64,000 nucleotides of DNA, from positions 32,100,501 through 32,164,500 of the forward strand of contig NC_088911.1 in NCBI RefSeq assembly GCF_963576675.1. Reading direction: 5' to 3'. Below are positions 35,868 to 47,437 of this stretch, piece after piece. The DNA is from Euphorbia lathyris (lineage: Eukaryota > Streptophyta > Magnoliopsida > Malpighiales > Euphorbiaceae). Position numbers and translations under genes: made by a program. Every line of letters begins with the position of its first letter. The stretch's first letter is position 1. Below the pieces are notes generated by a model. It made no database searches. It was not told where the DNA came from and worked only from the letters and a program-made list of their open reading frames with translations.

Positions 35868-37264
35868 CTGAGTCGCGGCGGTATCTTGGTTTCCTTGGTT
35901 AAAATCCGAAGAGGAGCAGTTTGCTCTCTCTTTTTCCTAAGCTTTTTCTTCTTAGATGTTACGGGGGTCCAGTCACTGTCATCCTTATCTTGTGGGGATT
36001 TCTCATCTTCACTGCTAATCTCACATTCCTCTGCCCAGGACACTTTTTTGGGGCTTGCAGACATCATTTGTAAATCTGCGTCTGTGCTGGTATCATGTAG
36101 CGTTTGTACTGGCATTACCTCTTGAAACAGCACCATTTGCCCCTCATGATTGCTGCTGCTGTCAACTTTTCCTTCGGGTTTCTCTAGTTCAGTGGCATGT
36201 TCCGTCGCAGTCTCTGATTCCCCATTTGCATTAGCAGCCGTAGCATGTTCAACAGAGTGCGCAGAATTTTCGGAGAATGCAGCTCCATTCGTACGCTGCC
36301 AGTACTGTTTTTGCGGTGCTTGCCGCTCCGTAACAAGGCCCTTGCCTTTGTCTTTCTCGCCATGAGGCTTGTCAGGTTTCTTGACATCTTTTGCAGGATT
36401 ATTTCTACGGCAATTAACTGTTATATGACCTACCGAATTACATTCTGAGCAGAATCCTGGTAGTTTCTCATAAATGATTTGGGCCCAGACCATTAAATCA
36501 TCAGTGTCTACTCGAATCTCATGATGCAGTGGTTTTTCTAGATCGATGTCAATTAAGATTCTCGCAAAATGCCCAAACTCTCCATCAATTGTGTTTTTAT
36601 CCAAACGTAGGGGCACCCCAATTACTCTAGCGATGTTAGCTATTATCTCCTTATCCCAGAATTCCCATGGAAGGTTATACATTCGGACCCATATTTGAGC
36701 TGTTGTAGTTCTGTGGTTTGACGGATCAAAACCTGGTTGCCAAGGTGAGAGTCGTAGGATTCCGGGTTTTAGCGTGAGCGCTCCTTTGCTCTAGACTGAT
36801 GTTAGGTCTGTCTCGGAAGGGAGATTGATATGGAAAAATCCTTTTCCCAATGAAATTAGTTTCCATTGGCACTGCAGTCCCCATAACTGATTCAGTTTAG
36901 TTTTGAGTTCAAGGTGTTTCCATGGTGTTTCCCCCTTAGCAAGGGTGATTCGTCCAATTACCGAGAAACGGCAAGCTTCAACTCTGTTGTTATATGCTGT
37001 TTGTGAGACTTTGATAGCTTTCATCCCCCCAATATCTTGGACCTTTGGTGCAGTAAAGTTTGGGTTTACTGTTTCATTGGAAAAAGTATTTTGATTGAGC
37101 GCAGTTGCATATGTCAATGGTTTCTGAACCTTTGTGGCTGGAGGATTAGGCGGCTTGTGCAGTGGGTGGCGGGGAGAGCGGCGGCTGCCATTAATTCCAG
37201 TTGAGGAGATCTCCGGCAAGAGATCGGCGTCGAGAGGCATGGGTCCAAATGAAAATATATTCAT
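35864..37264 (-). pseudogene. LINE ORF1: DUF4283 RNA-binding-like protein with CCHC knuckle, one nonsense codon
   Basis: ATG at 37264-37262 (MNIFSFGPMPL). The DUF4283-type domain occupies roughly residues 90-220, and one in-frame TAG (36791-36793) interrupts it, at a place where a tryptophan is usual. The frame continues unshifted to TGA at 35866-35864. After the domain comes the zinc knuckle CSECNSVGHITVNC, then a charged tail ending in a lysine-rich stretch. Plant L1 ORF1 proteins bind the element RNA. With a stop in both ORFs, the LINE is dead. Confidence 0.88.
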
Positions 37265-37664
37265 GTTTATCTTTTTTTAAAAACCAGAAAGCTTCTGTAG
37301 CAAGGTATGGATTCAGTCACCAATCCTACATCATTCCCCGTTTTTCTACTACCCTCTAACATGATATTATCGAACTTTTCGATAATTATTGTTAACATAT
37401 ACTAATCTAAAAATGATATAAAACGTTTAAAAATAGTACCATATCTTTTTATATTTTTAAGAGTTATTATTAATATATATGCATAACAAAATTACATGCA
37501 ACCCGAAAACACGACACGAAATCGACACTAACCCGAACAGGTTAACACGACTTTGACACGAAAGTTTTTGGATTGGGTTTGGATTTACTCTTTTGTGACA
37601 CGAACCCGAAATGACACGACACGAACACGACTCGAACACGATAATTGCCAGGTCTACTTTTGCT

Positions 37665-38639
37665 TGTTTAAATCCTCTCAACTTTTATTAAATCCTTTCA
37701 ACTTGCTTAAAAGAATGTATGATATTCCAAAGTTTTTTATGTGATACACGGATCAACTTATTCAAATCTCCTTTTTATTATGTAACATAACATAGAATTT
37801 TATTTATTAGTATAAATTTAAGCAAATTCAAGAAATTAATGAGACGCATCTCAAAATTCAAAACATCAATCAAATCAAAAACTTCGAATATATATTAAAC
37901 TTTACTGGATTTCTGAATATATTTGAGAACCCTACTGAATTTTTCGAATATATAAATATATTTGCACCAACCGTATCTAGATCCTTGACATTTCACAAAA
38001 TATCTGAATGGCATCTCTTGTTTAATTCTTATTTAAAATTTCTTTGGGTGTTTCTCAATATCTCTAAAAAAATTCTGAGGATAATAATGTTTACATGTTA
38101 TGAGAAAGATATGGGTACGTGACTATGTATAATGTATAATTATATTCAATAGTATTATATAAGATGGATAGAAATAAATCTTGATACTGTACATATATGG
38201 CTAGTCCGTGCCTAATTTAGAAACCCGTGAAACATATAGATATATGGACGGTCCAATTTTAATTTAACTCCCACAAATTACATCTCTCACATAGAGTTAC
38301 AGTCCAGCTTTAATTTTAATTTTAATAATATATAATATAGTTATAGTTGAACCGTTCCATGACTTGAGTAGTTCATTTCTCAATATATAATTGTTAGGTG
38401 AAAGAAGCTAGCTTGGTCAAACAGATGAGATGAGATCTACATATCAATCCTGAGTGGATCAAGCCAAACATTACATTTTATTTCTCAAAATGGTCACAAT
38501 TATTATTAGAATAAAGGCAAACACCATCTTTAACCAAATAAAATAAATAATACTTTGTTAATTAAATTTCATCGAGATTTGTGATTTGCCGTGATCTTAA
38601 GAGTGGGTAGGTCTACCCTTACCTAAACTTCTTTTTTGG
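37665..38639. other. AT-rich spacer
   Basis: No coding region or repeat ends recognised. Confidence 0.4.
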
Positions 38640-38990
38640 AAGTTTGCTGGTGGTTTCTTTGCCGGCGGGATCAAAACTAATGCTAATGGATCAGCCTTAA
38701 AGTTGTGTGGTGGAGGTATTTTTTGAAATTTCGGCATCTTCTTTGGTTCATTGGGAATTCCGACCGCATGAGACTTGTTACTAAAATGCAGTCCATGTTC
38801 ACATATCTAGAGAAGTGAAAAGAATTGCAGATAATCTTGCCAATTAAAGTCTAACTAATATCTATGGATTATGTAATTATAAGTTTTCCTAATTTCTTGT
38901 TTCCTTTTCCATTCGGGTTGAACTAATTGTAATGTTTCCTCTCTTTCTCTTCTTTAATGAATTTGGTTCCTTAGGTTATTGAGTTTTCCA
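38640..38990 (+). pseudogene. LINE 3' end with RNase H-like relic
   Basis: One frame reads TNANGSALKLCGGGIF, then after stops HI*REVKRIADNLAN and a stop at about 38850. This matches the RVT_3-type RNase H found at the end of plant LINE ORF2, where NTDG and the REAN..AD motif are expected. The catalytic aspartate of NTDG reads A here. A T-rich 3' UTR-like tail follows (to about 38990). It is on the opposite strand to the LINE in the hAT element. Confidence 0.55.
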
Positions 38991-39298
38991 AAAATGTTTA
39001 TCTTGATCCCCTTCGTCTCCTACCTTTACTAAAAAAATAATATAGTGAAATGAAAAAAGAAATTCAATCAACCAAAGCCAAAATGATCGAGGCTTCTTAA
39101 TAAAATAAATAAGCATCATTTTTCAATGTTGGAATACATCATAGGTCTTCTAAACTTGGTCAGAAAATAAATTGGTCTATTGAATTTTAAAAGTTTCTCA
39201 TTAGCTCCGTAAACCTACTTTAAATCACAAATATATTATCTCTCAAATTTATTTAAGAGGAAATTACACCAAAAATCAAATTTTTATTTTTATTTACA

Positions 39299-39450
39299 AG
39301 GTGCCTTCTATGGTTACTTTGTTTTTGACAAAGTACCATTACTTGGTATGTTTTCACCATTGGATGATGGATTAGAAAATTAATCTAATGGTGAAAACAC
39401 ACAAAGTAAAGCTTACTTTGTTAAAAACAAAGTAAGCATAGCCTTTACCT
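39299..39450. mobile_element. Foldback MITE, 152 bp
   Basis: Almost the whole element is one inverted repeat: 'ggttactttgtttttgac' and 'ggtatgttttcaccatt' at left pair with 'aatggtgaaaacacac' and 'aaaaacaaagtaagc' at right. Ends are AGGTGCCTTCTATGG and, reversed, AGGTAAAGGCTATGC. ATTTACA (39292-39298, 39451-39457) flanks both sides. Confidence 0.75.
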
Positions 39451-39669
39451 ATTTACAATTATGAAAATCCTTTTTATGTATTTTATCATTATATGATTTT
39501 AAATCTTAAAATATCAGAATATCATAACTTTATTTTTGTTTTTGTCAAATTTTCAGTTATCAATTGCAGGAAAAAACAGTTTTAAAAAAACCACCAGATC
39601 TGACATTTAAATAAATTTGTTTAAGAGTTTGAGACACTTGTAAATAATTTGTTAATCGTAACTATTATG

Positions 39670-39990
39670 TAATTTACCCTTTTTTTTGGTACGAAAGGGA
39701 AAGAAAATGACAAACAAAAAACAGCCCAAAAAACCTAACCCATGATTAGCCTGGGAAAGCTAACCCCCACCACAACATCATCCAAAAGAAAAGAGGACAG
39801 AAACTCAGGAGGTGAAGAGAAGGTTGAGACTCCCAACATCCTCACATGGCCCCTATATAGAAAAGAACAATTAGTAACTCTCTCCTTAGGACCCCCAAAA
39901 ATCCTATCCTTTCTATATTTCCCGCACAATAACCGAACCCAAAGCGAAGACGAAAGTTGTCATCCTCCACAGAAGTTTCATTATTTACCC
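39670..39990 (-). other. Possible retroposed 3' end (LINE or gene), minus strand
   Basis: Sequence is less AT-rich than its surroundings and on the plus strand begins with a T8 run, as expected of a poly(A) tail read backwards. The minus-strand 64-codon ORF (39735-39929) has no recognised domain. Confidence 0.3.
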
Positions 39991-40316
39991 TTTATTTAAA
40001 TGGAACTTTTTCTTTATTTTATTTATTTTTTAATTCATACTTCCTAATTTTTAACTTTTTTATACTACATGAAAATTGTAAAACTAGTACAAACCTAATA
40101 AAATTTAATAACTTTAATGATTAATTAAGAACATAAATTCTCATAACTAAAGTAACTTAATAATTAAAATTTAATAACTCTTAAATACTAATGTAAGAAA
40201 GTAACTTAAGTAACTCTAATAGTTACAAGTTAATTTAATTTGCCAACATGACATTGCTTAAAGTTATAAACGTTTTAACTTGTTCTGCCACGTGAACATA
40301 GTGAGTTAAGGCAAAT

Positions 40317-40503
40317 TATTAGAAGCACCCGGTTCTCCATGTCAAATGGAGAACCTTCCATACATATTTTGACATGTGTAATATGGACCCACATATATTA
40401 TAAAAGACTCCACTATTTTAATTATTACGTGGGGTCAGAATATACTTGTCCAAATGTGAATTGGGGGTCCTCCGAGTGACATGGAAGACCCGATGCTTAA
40501 TAT
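40317..40503. mobile_element. Small MITE, copy 2 (~187 bp)
   Basis: TTATTAGAAGCACCCGGTTC at left and, reversed, TTATATTAAGCATCGGGTC at right, enclosing the internal inverted words TTCCATGTCA-(A/C)-GGAG. Same family as 14486-14663; it lies about 330 bases upstream of the second PADRE start codon. Confidence 0.72.
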
Positions 40504-40727
40504 AAGAACTCGAGAGTTAATGAGTTATTTTAAACAAAGTTCACCGAGTTACCAAGACACCATTAAAATTTAGGGGTTCAATCGGTTTTCTTAACTAAAT
40601 TGAGGGACCCTCATGTATTAAGCCAATTTTAATTAGTTACCAAGTCCACTACATTATATCAGTCACATGATGGAGCGGTTTAACGAACACTTCCTACAAA
40701 GTAAAACACCAAATTCTCTTACATTAC

Positions 40728-40833
40728 ATATTTTTATATATATATAAATCCCATTTCTCATTCTACCTTAGCCAAATTCTCTTTTTTTTTTCCCTAATCT
40801 TTTTTCTAAATTATATTGCATGCTCCTTTTTCA
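40728..40833 (+). promoter_or_regulatory. TATA region, leader and overlapping uORF of the second PADRE gene
   Basis: TTTTTATATATATATAAATC at 40730-40749 is a TATA box candidate 85-100 bases before the start. An upstream ATG at 40820 opens an eight-codon frame (MLLFQWEI) that ends 13 bases past the main ATG (40834), so it overlaps the start in another frame. If included in the mRNA it would reduce translation of the main ORF. Confidence 0.5.
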
Positions 40834-41421
40834 ATGGGAAATTTAATCACAATCGGCCGATCATCCAATGTCACCGGAAAAGTTATTCTGTCGGACGGCA
40901 GCGTACAAGGATTCGACAAAACATTGACGGTGGCTGAACTCATGTTAGAGCATCCACAAGAGGTCGTTGTCGAATTCCGACCAGATTTGTCTGGAAAACG
41001 GCCAACTCCATTGCCGGCCGACAAGAAGCTAGACATGAAGAAGGTATACCTAATGTTACCGGTGAAAAGAGGAAAACCAGCATCCTTAACTTCAGAAGAA
41101 GCAAGAAATGTTCTGTCGAGTGCGAACTCGGTTTTAAGATCACGATCTCTTATATCATCAAAGAGGTTTTTGCCTCTTTTTGCTAGGATTTGCCCTGCAA
41201 GTTTCGAACAAGTTGTCATAGAAAAGAAGGAAATTGTGGAGAAAAAGCCGCCGCCGCCGGTGATTTGTGATTCGGAGTTATTACCGGAAAATATGGACAC
41301 AACGCCGGAATATTTGAGCAGGCAATTCTCAGGGAGAGGGTGGAAACCTAGCTTGGATACTATCACGGAGAAGAAGGTAGAGAAAAAGAAACCTCATTGG
41401 TTATTTAATTTAGAAGCTTAA
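40834..41421 (+). CDS. PADRE/DUF4228 domain protein, intact, single exon
   Basis: 195 codons. I chose ATG 40834 because it gives MGN, the family's N-myristoylation-type start; the frame is open upstream but has no in-frame ATG there. Domain: GKVILSDGSVQGFDKTLTVA, then ELMLEHPQEVVVEF (about residues 35-48), LPADKKLDMKKVYLMLPV near 70-85, the SLTSEEA..VLSSANSVL helix, and a C-terminal WKPSLDTITEKK, the W-P-L-I-E motif. A K/E-rich tail ends FNLEA. It shares ELMLEHP and the Y-L-P motif with the gene at 10589 but is otherwise diverged, so the two are old paralogues. Function is likely stress response, as for the family. No frame damage. Confidence 0.9.
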   Translation: MGNLITIGRSSNVTGKVILSDGSVQGFDKTLTVAELMLEHPQEVVVEFRPDLSGKRPTPLPADKKLDMKKVYLMLPVKRGKPASLTSEEARNVLSSANSVLRSRSLISSKRFLPLFARICPASFEQVVIEKKEIVEKKPPPPVICDSELLPENMDTTPEYLSRQFSGRGWKPSLDTITEKKVEKKKPHWLFNLEA

Positions 41422-43439
41422 TTAAAGTAATTAAAGTAATTAACAGAGGAGCTAGTTGTCATCATTTGTGTTGAACTTTACTATTAATACTGGAATATGT
41501 TTCTTTTGAAATTCTAAATATTATTCACTTTATGTTTCTTTTGAAAATATTTCCCAATTTGTGGTATTTTTTACATATTTGATAGTAGGGTTGCAAACGG
41601 GTCCGAATGAGAATTAAAACAACTTCCTCCAATCTCGTCTCTGTTTATTAAATGATAAAAAAATTGTCCATGATCAATCTACATTCTCATGAAGATCCCA
41701 ATTCCTCGTTACTCAAATTGTAAATAATATTTTTAGTGACATTTAATTTGTTTATCGTACCATACAATTAGATAAATATAATCTAAAAATTATTGATATA
41801 TTTGATACAAACTGTATTAATAATAATTCATAAGTAATACATTAATAATTAATTATAAATATATTTAAATATAAAAAAAACATCAATTTTTTTTATAAAT
41901 AAGTTATTTGAATAATATTTATGGGAAATTCTCACGGGATAAAAAAGACAGATAGAAATTCTTCTTATTGGATGCATCTTATAGGAAACGAATAATCTCA
42001 TTCTATTTACGAGTTTATTTAAAAATGTCTATCGAAAACAGATAATCTAGTCCCATTTACCACTCTATTTAACATGAAAATAGAGTATAACCAAAGGATT
42101 ATAGACGTTGATTGCATAATTCCAAAAGTCATCGGCCTAATACCTAGTGGAATATATTTTATATTTCTTTTAGCATAGTCTATGTTTAAATAAAAACAAT
42201 AATACAGTTTATTATCTAAACTAATCAGATTGTAAAATTCAACGTAAATACTTAGTTTAAATACGAACCCTATATAAAATATTAAGAAATTACCACATTA
42301 ATTTCGCTTATCTTATATCCTTTTGGAGCTTCCCTATAAATCTTAGACATGAACACTTTAACAACTCTAAATCTAGAATGAGAAATATTTAATCTTACTT
42401 GAATATATTATGTCAACGTTAGAAGTTTATTCAAGTAACTATAGCTAATTAAGAAGAGAAATATTATTAATATTACAGTTAAATTGTACAAATAGTTGCA
42501 GTTTCCTATATTAGAGTTGTATACCAAAGTAATCTAATATAGTCCTGATTCCGATTAATTAGATTTAAGGATTAAGCAATAGCTAGTTTACCTAATTTTA
42601 TTTACCAAGCAAACTATTATCTAATACTACTAACTTCATTCTTAATTCCGATAAATAGATTTGATTAAAGTTGAAGCACATAAATATTCAATTAAGGGAC
42701 ATTTTTAAATTAAAAATGATAGGTATGTATATATAGGGGACAAAAAGAGGTGGAAATTGAGTAAACTTGTTAGGCAAAGTTGATAAACCAAGTCATATAT
42801 ATAAATACCAACTATTCAACCATATTCCTAATATCAGTTAATATCCCACATGTTACTTTATTTGCATTTTATATATATAACTTGTCCGATTTTGTCGGTT
42901 TGAGTCATCAAGCACCTTTTAGATGAATTCTTTTTCAATTAAAACTTTCTGACGTACGTTAGGATTTGAATTCGAAATCTAACTTAAACGATTTGAAGCT
43001 CTCAACCATTTAAATCAACCTTAATTGATTATATTTTATGTTTAAAAAGGGCAGTTCTTCAACAATATTAGGTTAGTAGTTAATATTCTTTTATATTGCA
43101 GAAAAACTATACTCTGATATATGGAGCATTTGAATTTGTCAAGGACGTGTTTACAAAAACTATTCAATTATACAATGGACGCTTTCATGAGATGCACTTT
43201 TCTCCATTGCATCATCAAATATAAAATAAAGCCATCTTTTAATTTTTTATGGCAGTAAATATCCATGTGGATGTATGTTTATATTACTCCAACTAGGATT
43301 TTGGATACTCATCAAATAAATAAATAAATAGTATGACTAACTCTAAACTTATCATTTCATAAATAAATAAAAACAAACAACTCAAACAAATCTCTTTAAA
43401 CTCACTTGACATCTATCAAGAAGCACACCATATCCATGA
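41422..43439. other. AT-rich spacer with a possible old hAT MITE
   Basis: About 41422-41580 is probably 3' UTR of the PADRE gene. 41586-42067 may be a hAT MITE (TAGGGTTGCAAACGGGT at left; reversed right end TAGAGTGGTAAATGGGA), but flanking duplication is poor. From 42890 to 43020 a minus-strand TTCGAATTCAAATCC could be the B box of a SINE. No gene. Confidence 0.4.
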
Positions 43440-43790
43440 TGGCCCAAATCGAGTTCTTGCGAAATTTACCATCTAATCAACCGTCCAATTTCTTTCTCCA
43501 TACATGAACAAACATAATTTCTCATTGTCTGTCACGAAGCTCCTCACACTTAAAAATCAGTCACGACGACCCAACCATGAACCCCAACACGACCTGAGAA
43601 TCCATCTCTGCTACAATCTGCATGTACCAATCTGAAGGTGAAGAAAAGACCCCAGAGTTTACAGGAAGGCAGAGCAAATGCCAACATTGACTGCAAAATT
43701 CTCATTGCAGTCCCAAATAAGACCCTGCTGAAGCCATACTCGGACTGTCTTTATAAACACCATCGATATTTAATTTACAAGCACCATCTA
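43440..43790 (-). pseudogene. LINE RNase H-like relic (RVT_3 type)
   Basis: Minus-strand frames give KLNIDGVYKDSPSMASAG (usual K-N-DG-..-AG start of the RNase H fold), then LWGLFFTFRLVHADC and VAEMDSQVV in shifted frames, matching the ELWAL and ESDS landmarks. Stops and frameshifts prevent function. Confidence 0.5.
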
Positions 43791-43796
43791 TAATCA

Positions 43797-44516
43797 GTGG
43801 CGGAGTCCGGACCAGAACCTCGGGGGCTAGACCATGTATAAAATAAAAATTGCTACTTGAACATATTTATAAAAATAAAATGCATAATACAAAATGCAAT
43901 TGTATCATAAAATGCGAGTAAAAAATATATATTTTTTACCTATAGTAAGAAAATTAATACATAATAGAATTTACAATCGAATATGTCATATTCTAAAAAT
44001 ATTGTACAATCACTTCATTTTTTATATCAATAAGAATTCTTTTATCAACGTAACGCGCCACACAATCTGTGAGAAAGTCATACACTATGATGTATTTTTT
44101 GACAAGAGTTCAACGATATTCCTGGTGGATAAAAGATGTTAGAAATTGGATGAGCATCTTATTACAAAAGTAATTCTAATGACACTTATGATATAATACC
44201 TAAATGTTAGGGTACCATGCTCTTATCAGGACCATCTCTACGCGTTAGGAGGTCTAACACGAATTGTTCAATTGGACCTTCTGAAAATAATAAATGAAAT
44301 GAGACTTTTGAAAATAATATACGTATTTTTATATGAAATTTTATCTTCTAGCTTTTGATGCAAATTCCTTAATTAAACTTTCATAATCAATTTCTTCTAA
44401 CAAGTCATTTTCAATAGATAAAATTATTTCATTTAATTTTTCTTGACATAGTTGATTTTAAGTAATTTTAACTAATTTTAACTAATTTTAGTTTATAAAA
44501 ACTTTTTACTGCAGAA
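43797..44516 (-). pseudogene. hAT (TTF/zf-MYM type) transposase relic, C-terminal end
   Basis: Plus-strand 43797 starts CAGTGGCGGAGTCC, a common hAT terminus in plants. On the minus strand from about 44500 to 44341, frames give a KLK..K-STMS segment and then LNEIILSIENDLLEEIDYES ending ASKARR and a stop, the C-terminal dimerisation end of TTF-type hAT transposases. The N-terminal part is not seen; another hAT copy (44517-45170) is inserted at the break. Confidence 0.55.
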
Positions 44517-45170
44517 TAGACATGTTCATAGATTGGGTTGTGTCGTGTCGGATTCGGGTCGGGTCTATCCGAGTTTTACATCTAACTACTTTATCCAAGC
44601 CCAGTCCAGTCAACCCGCACTATATTTACATCGGTTTGGGCCGGGCTGGGCTAGACTAGAAAAACTAAATCCCAAGGCCAGCCTAGTCCGACCCATCCAC
44701 CTAAAATATTTATTTTGAAAAATAAATTAAAATTAAATTAACATTTTTTTATAATGTAACAAAAATATATATTTATAAAGTGTAACTTATGGAAGAAACA
44801 ATAAAGAGCTCTTATCTTTTTTTAACAATTTGGACGAAACAATATAATCTTTTTTTTCAAAAGATAAATATACTGTACTTACAAATAAGAATCCTTTAAA
44901 TGCAGAGAAAGAGAGGCACGAGAAAATAAAATAAAATAAAATAAAATTAACATTGTAAATATAAAGTAAAATGCTAAATGTAATTAATTATATAGAATTG
45001 TTTTATAGTTCAGATTGGGTCGGGCTAGACTCGAATTTTGAGACACATCCCAAGCCTATCTCATTTTATGTTCGGACTTTTACGGGCTCGGACTAGGTCG
45101 GGCTAATACTAAATATGCATGTCCATTAAAGGCGGGCTTAGATAGGCCAACGCGCTCATGAACAGGTCTA
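44517..45170. mobile_element. hAT MITE, TAGAC-TGTTCAT family (654 bp)
   Basis: Ends TAGACATGTTCATAGATTGG and, reversed, TAGACCTGTTCATGAGCGCG. The duplication is CTGCAGAA (44509-44516) and CTGCATAA (45171-45178), 7 of 8. Subterminal GGGTCGGGC/GCCCGACCC-type words occur at both ends; the middle is AT-rich. Confidence 0.85.
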
Positions 45171-45178
45171 CTGCATAA

Positions 45179-46421
45179 GCAACAGAGGAAAATGATAGTA
45201 ACACCAATGACAAAAAATATCACGAGTCAATGAAAAATCCACCAAAGAAAAAAAGAAGTAATTTTTTTATGGGAAATGATAAATAGAAAAAAGAAAATAA
45301 GGAAGGTATGATGTTCTTTTCTAGGTTTAGACGACATGTGTATTCTAAAATCTAACAGTAAAAAAAATATAAAAGCCTCAAACTCTTCTAATGGGTTCTA
45401 GATGTACTCTAATGATAAAAGAAAAAAAAGATGAAAAACCTCAAACTTTTTTAACAGGTACAAAGTACAAATAAAAAAGAAAGTTAAAAGTCTAATAAGT
45501 AAGTACAGTAACAAAGTACCGCGGTTAATGTTAACTAATTTATATTAATTATATAAATTAAGAATTCTTTTATGCAACTATTAATATGTATTATAGTAAG
45601 TAAATTATTATTTTGACAACGATTAAATATTTATTACAATTATAAATTTTGGGCCTTAAAAAATATGAGGCCTAAAGCTCTTACTTTAGTGGCTTTATAA
45701 TTAAGTTTAAGTATACATCCTATTTGGAACTAACAAACAATAGCAATACATCATTTGTGAATCCTGCATAGTAAAATAAGTGGAGTCCATAAATTATTCT
45801 TAATTTTTTATTCAAATGTAGTGTAGAGGAAAATGTACATTTTATCCCACTCCATCCCATTGCTTATTTGAGAGAGTTTTCAAAGGTTTATAAGTTAGTC
45901 TTTTACAAGGTTGGAACAATTAATTATAGAAAAGGTTTTTTCACGTGTAGAGGTGCAATTCAAGTTCCAATGGGCTAAAAGGCGCACATGCACATCGTTG
46001 GCGACACGAATGTTGGACCAAAATGGGTCAGACTCCTTTTGGTATGGTCCATAAAAAAAATTTCCTCTCATTCATTAAAACGCTCAGAATAATTATTAAT
46101 TAAGAACTGAAACTGCAATGTCGTTATATTTGAGTGGTTTAATACTCATTAACGAAATTAATTTTTCATTAACTAAACCTCATTTAGGTCCGGTCCATAA
46201 AACCATTTTTCCTCTCACTCATTCAAACGCTCAGAATAATTTTAAGAACTGAAATTGCATTGTCATTATATTTGAGTAGTTTTTAATACTCACTAATGAA
46301 ATTGATTTTTCATTAAGTGTAATTAATTACTGAATTAGTTAAAACTGTTTACAATTGTCCTGTATTTGAATGACTTCCTTTTGAATTTTGTTAGGCTAGA
46401 CCACTAGGTCCAATTTCAATT
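45179..46421. other. AT-rich spacer
   Basis: No gene. Contains the tandem duplication listed separately and GGGCCTTAAAAAATATGAGGCC near 45650, a short inverted repeat. Confidence 0.4.
46045..46317. repeat. Tandem duplication, ~145-bp period
   Basis: 'ggtccataaaa..cctctca' through 'acgctcagaataattatt', 'ttatatttgagtgg' and 'atttttcattaa' (from 46045) recurs from 46190 with ~10% differences. Confidence 0.7.
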
Positions 46422-46728
46422 TAGGGAAATTTACACAGAAATTCATATTTTAATAATTATTTACAACTATGTCAAGTCATAATTTTAGATTATATCAAAC
46501 AAATAAAATCGATACTTTTAATATATTTTAAGAATTATAATTTATACATTATAAGTCTAGAATATATTTTCTAGGGTTTATGATTTATAAATTGGAGTCT
46601 AGAATTTTTAAACTATGGTTTAAAATCATAATACATATAGAGAATAATGACATATTAAGAATTAAGTTTGGTGATATGACTTAATTGTAATTTTGTACTT
46701 AATTATGATATTCATGTATTTGACCCTT
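46422..46728 (+). repeat. Dispersed ~307-bp AT-rich repeat, copy 2
   Basis: Second copy of the repeat at 11354-11656, same orientation, with termini TAGGGAAATTTACAC and TTTGACCCTTGA. Confidence 0.6.
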
Positions 46729-47437
46729 GAATTTATGAAAAAAAAACCAAATATTTATTTTCAAAGGGATTTAGAAAAGTAAGTAAGGCATCACACATTG
46801 CTTAGAAATCACTTTGTGGTGATATTAATAAAGATGATCCTCACACATTTGGGTGTGCCCAACGGGTACCCCACTTTTATGAAAGGGTGAGGACCTACTT
46901 GATGCTTAACCACCATACACTCATGCGCGCCACGCCGCCGTCCGTGCCGGGTTGGTGTGGTGTGTTTTATTTATTTTGGAATTAATTTTTTAATTAATTA
47001 AAAAATCTTATTTCTTCAACGTCTCTTTTATTTTTGTCTTTCTGAACCAGTCTTCCAGTTTCTCACTTCCCTGATTTCATTCCCTCTTTCTTCTCCACTA
47101 AATCAGAGAACAACAACTCTAATTTTACAGTATAAATACCACAATAGTTTTCATTTTTTAACACATAGCAAGAAAACACTTTTCATTCTGAATCAATTTC
47201 GAACTACACAAATAGAGTGAAGACAGATCGGGTTCGTACTGTGCAATACGAAATCCTATTAGGAGTGGGCTATTTTATTATGGAGGCGACCGAAAATTGA
47301 TCTGCTTGCACTTTCTGGCAGTTCCACGAACGTCTTAAAGAAAGTGACTTAGTCTACAACAGTGCCCATTATTCTGTCGGTAATTTGGCACTTTTTCAGT
47401 TTTTGTTTCAACAATTTTAAGACATTTCATTACTGCT
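46729..47437 (+). other. Possible LTR/leader of the following copia element
   Basis: GC content rises near 46920-46965 (GCGCGCCACGCCGCCGTCCG), and a TATA-like GTATAAATACC lies near 47131, then a leader to the gag ATG at 47438. No primer site or paired LTR could be shown. Confidence 0.4.

Larger units (their letters stand above)
32486..37656 (+). mobile_element. hAT element, TAGACC-GGCAA family, copy 3, carrying a LINE segment
   Basis: The left end 32486-32653 and right end 37351-37656 match the 602-bp copy at 18559 almost base for base, and both TIRs are intact. Target duplication is CTTTTGAT (32478-32485) and CTTTTGCT (37657-37664), 7 of 8. Between 32654 and 37350 about 119 bp of normal hAT interior is replaced by 4.7 kb of minus-strand L1-type LINE. 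No LINE target duplication or poly(A)/poly(T) is found at the junctions. Confidence 0.88.

Noticed and set aside
33444..36448. Plus-strand ORFs opposite the LINE
   Set aside because: Shadows of the minus-strand ORF1 and ORF2 frames.
42890..43020. tRNA-derived SINE
   Set aside because: Only a B-box-like motif was seen; no A box at the right spacing and no tail, so it is not called as a feature.
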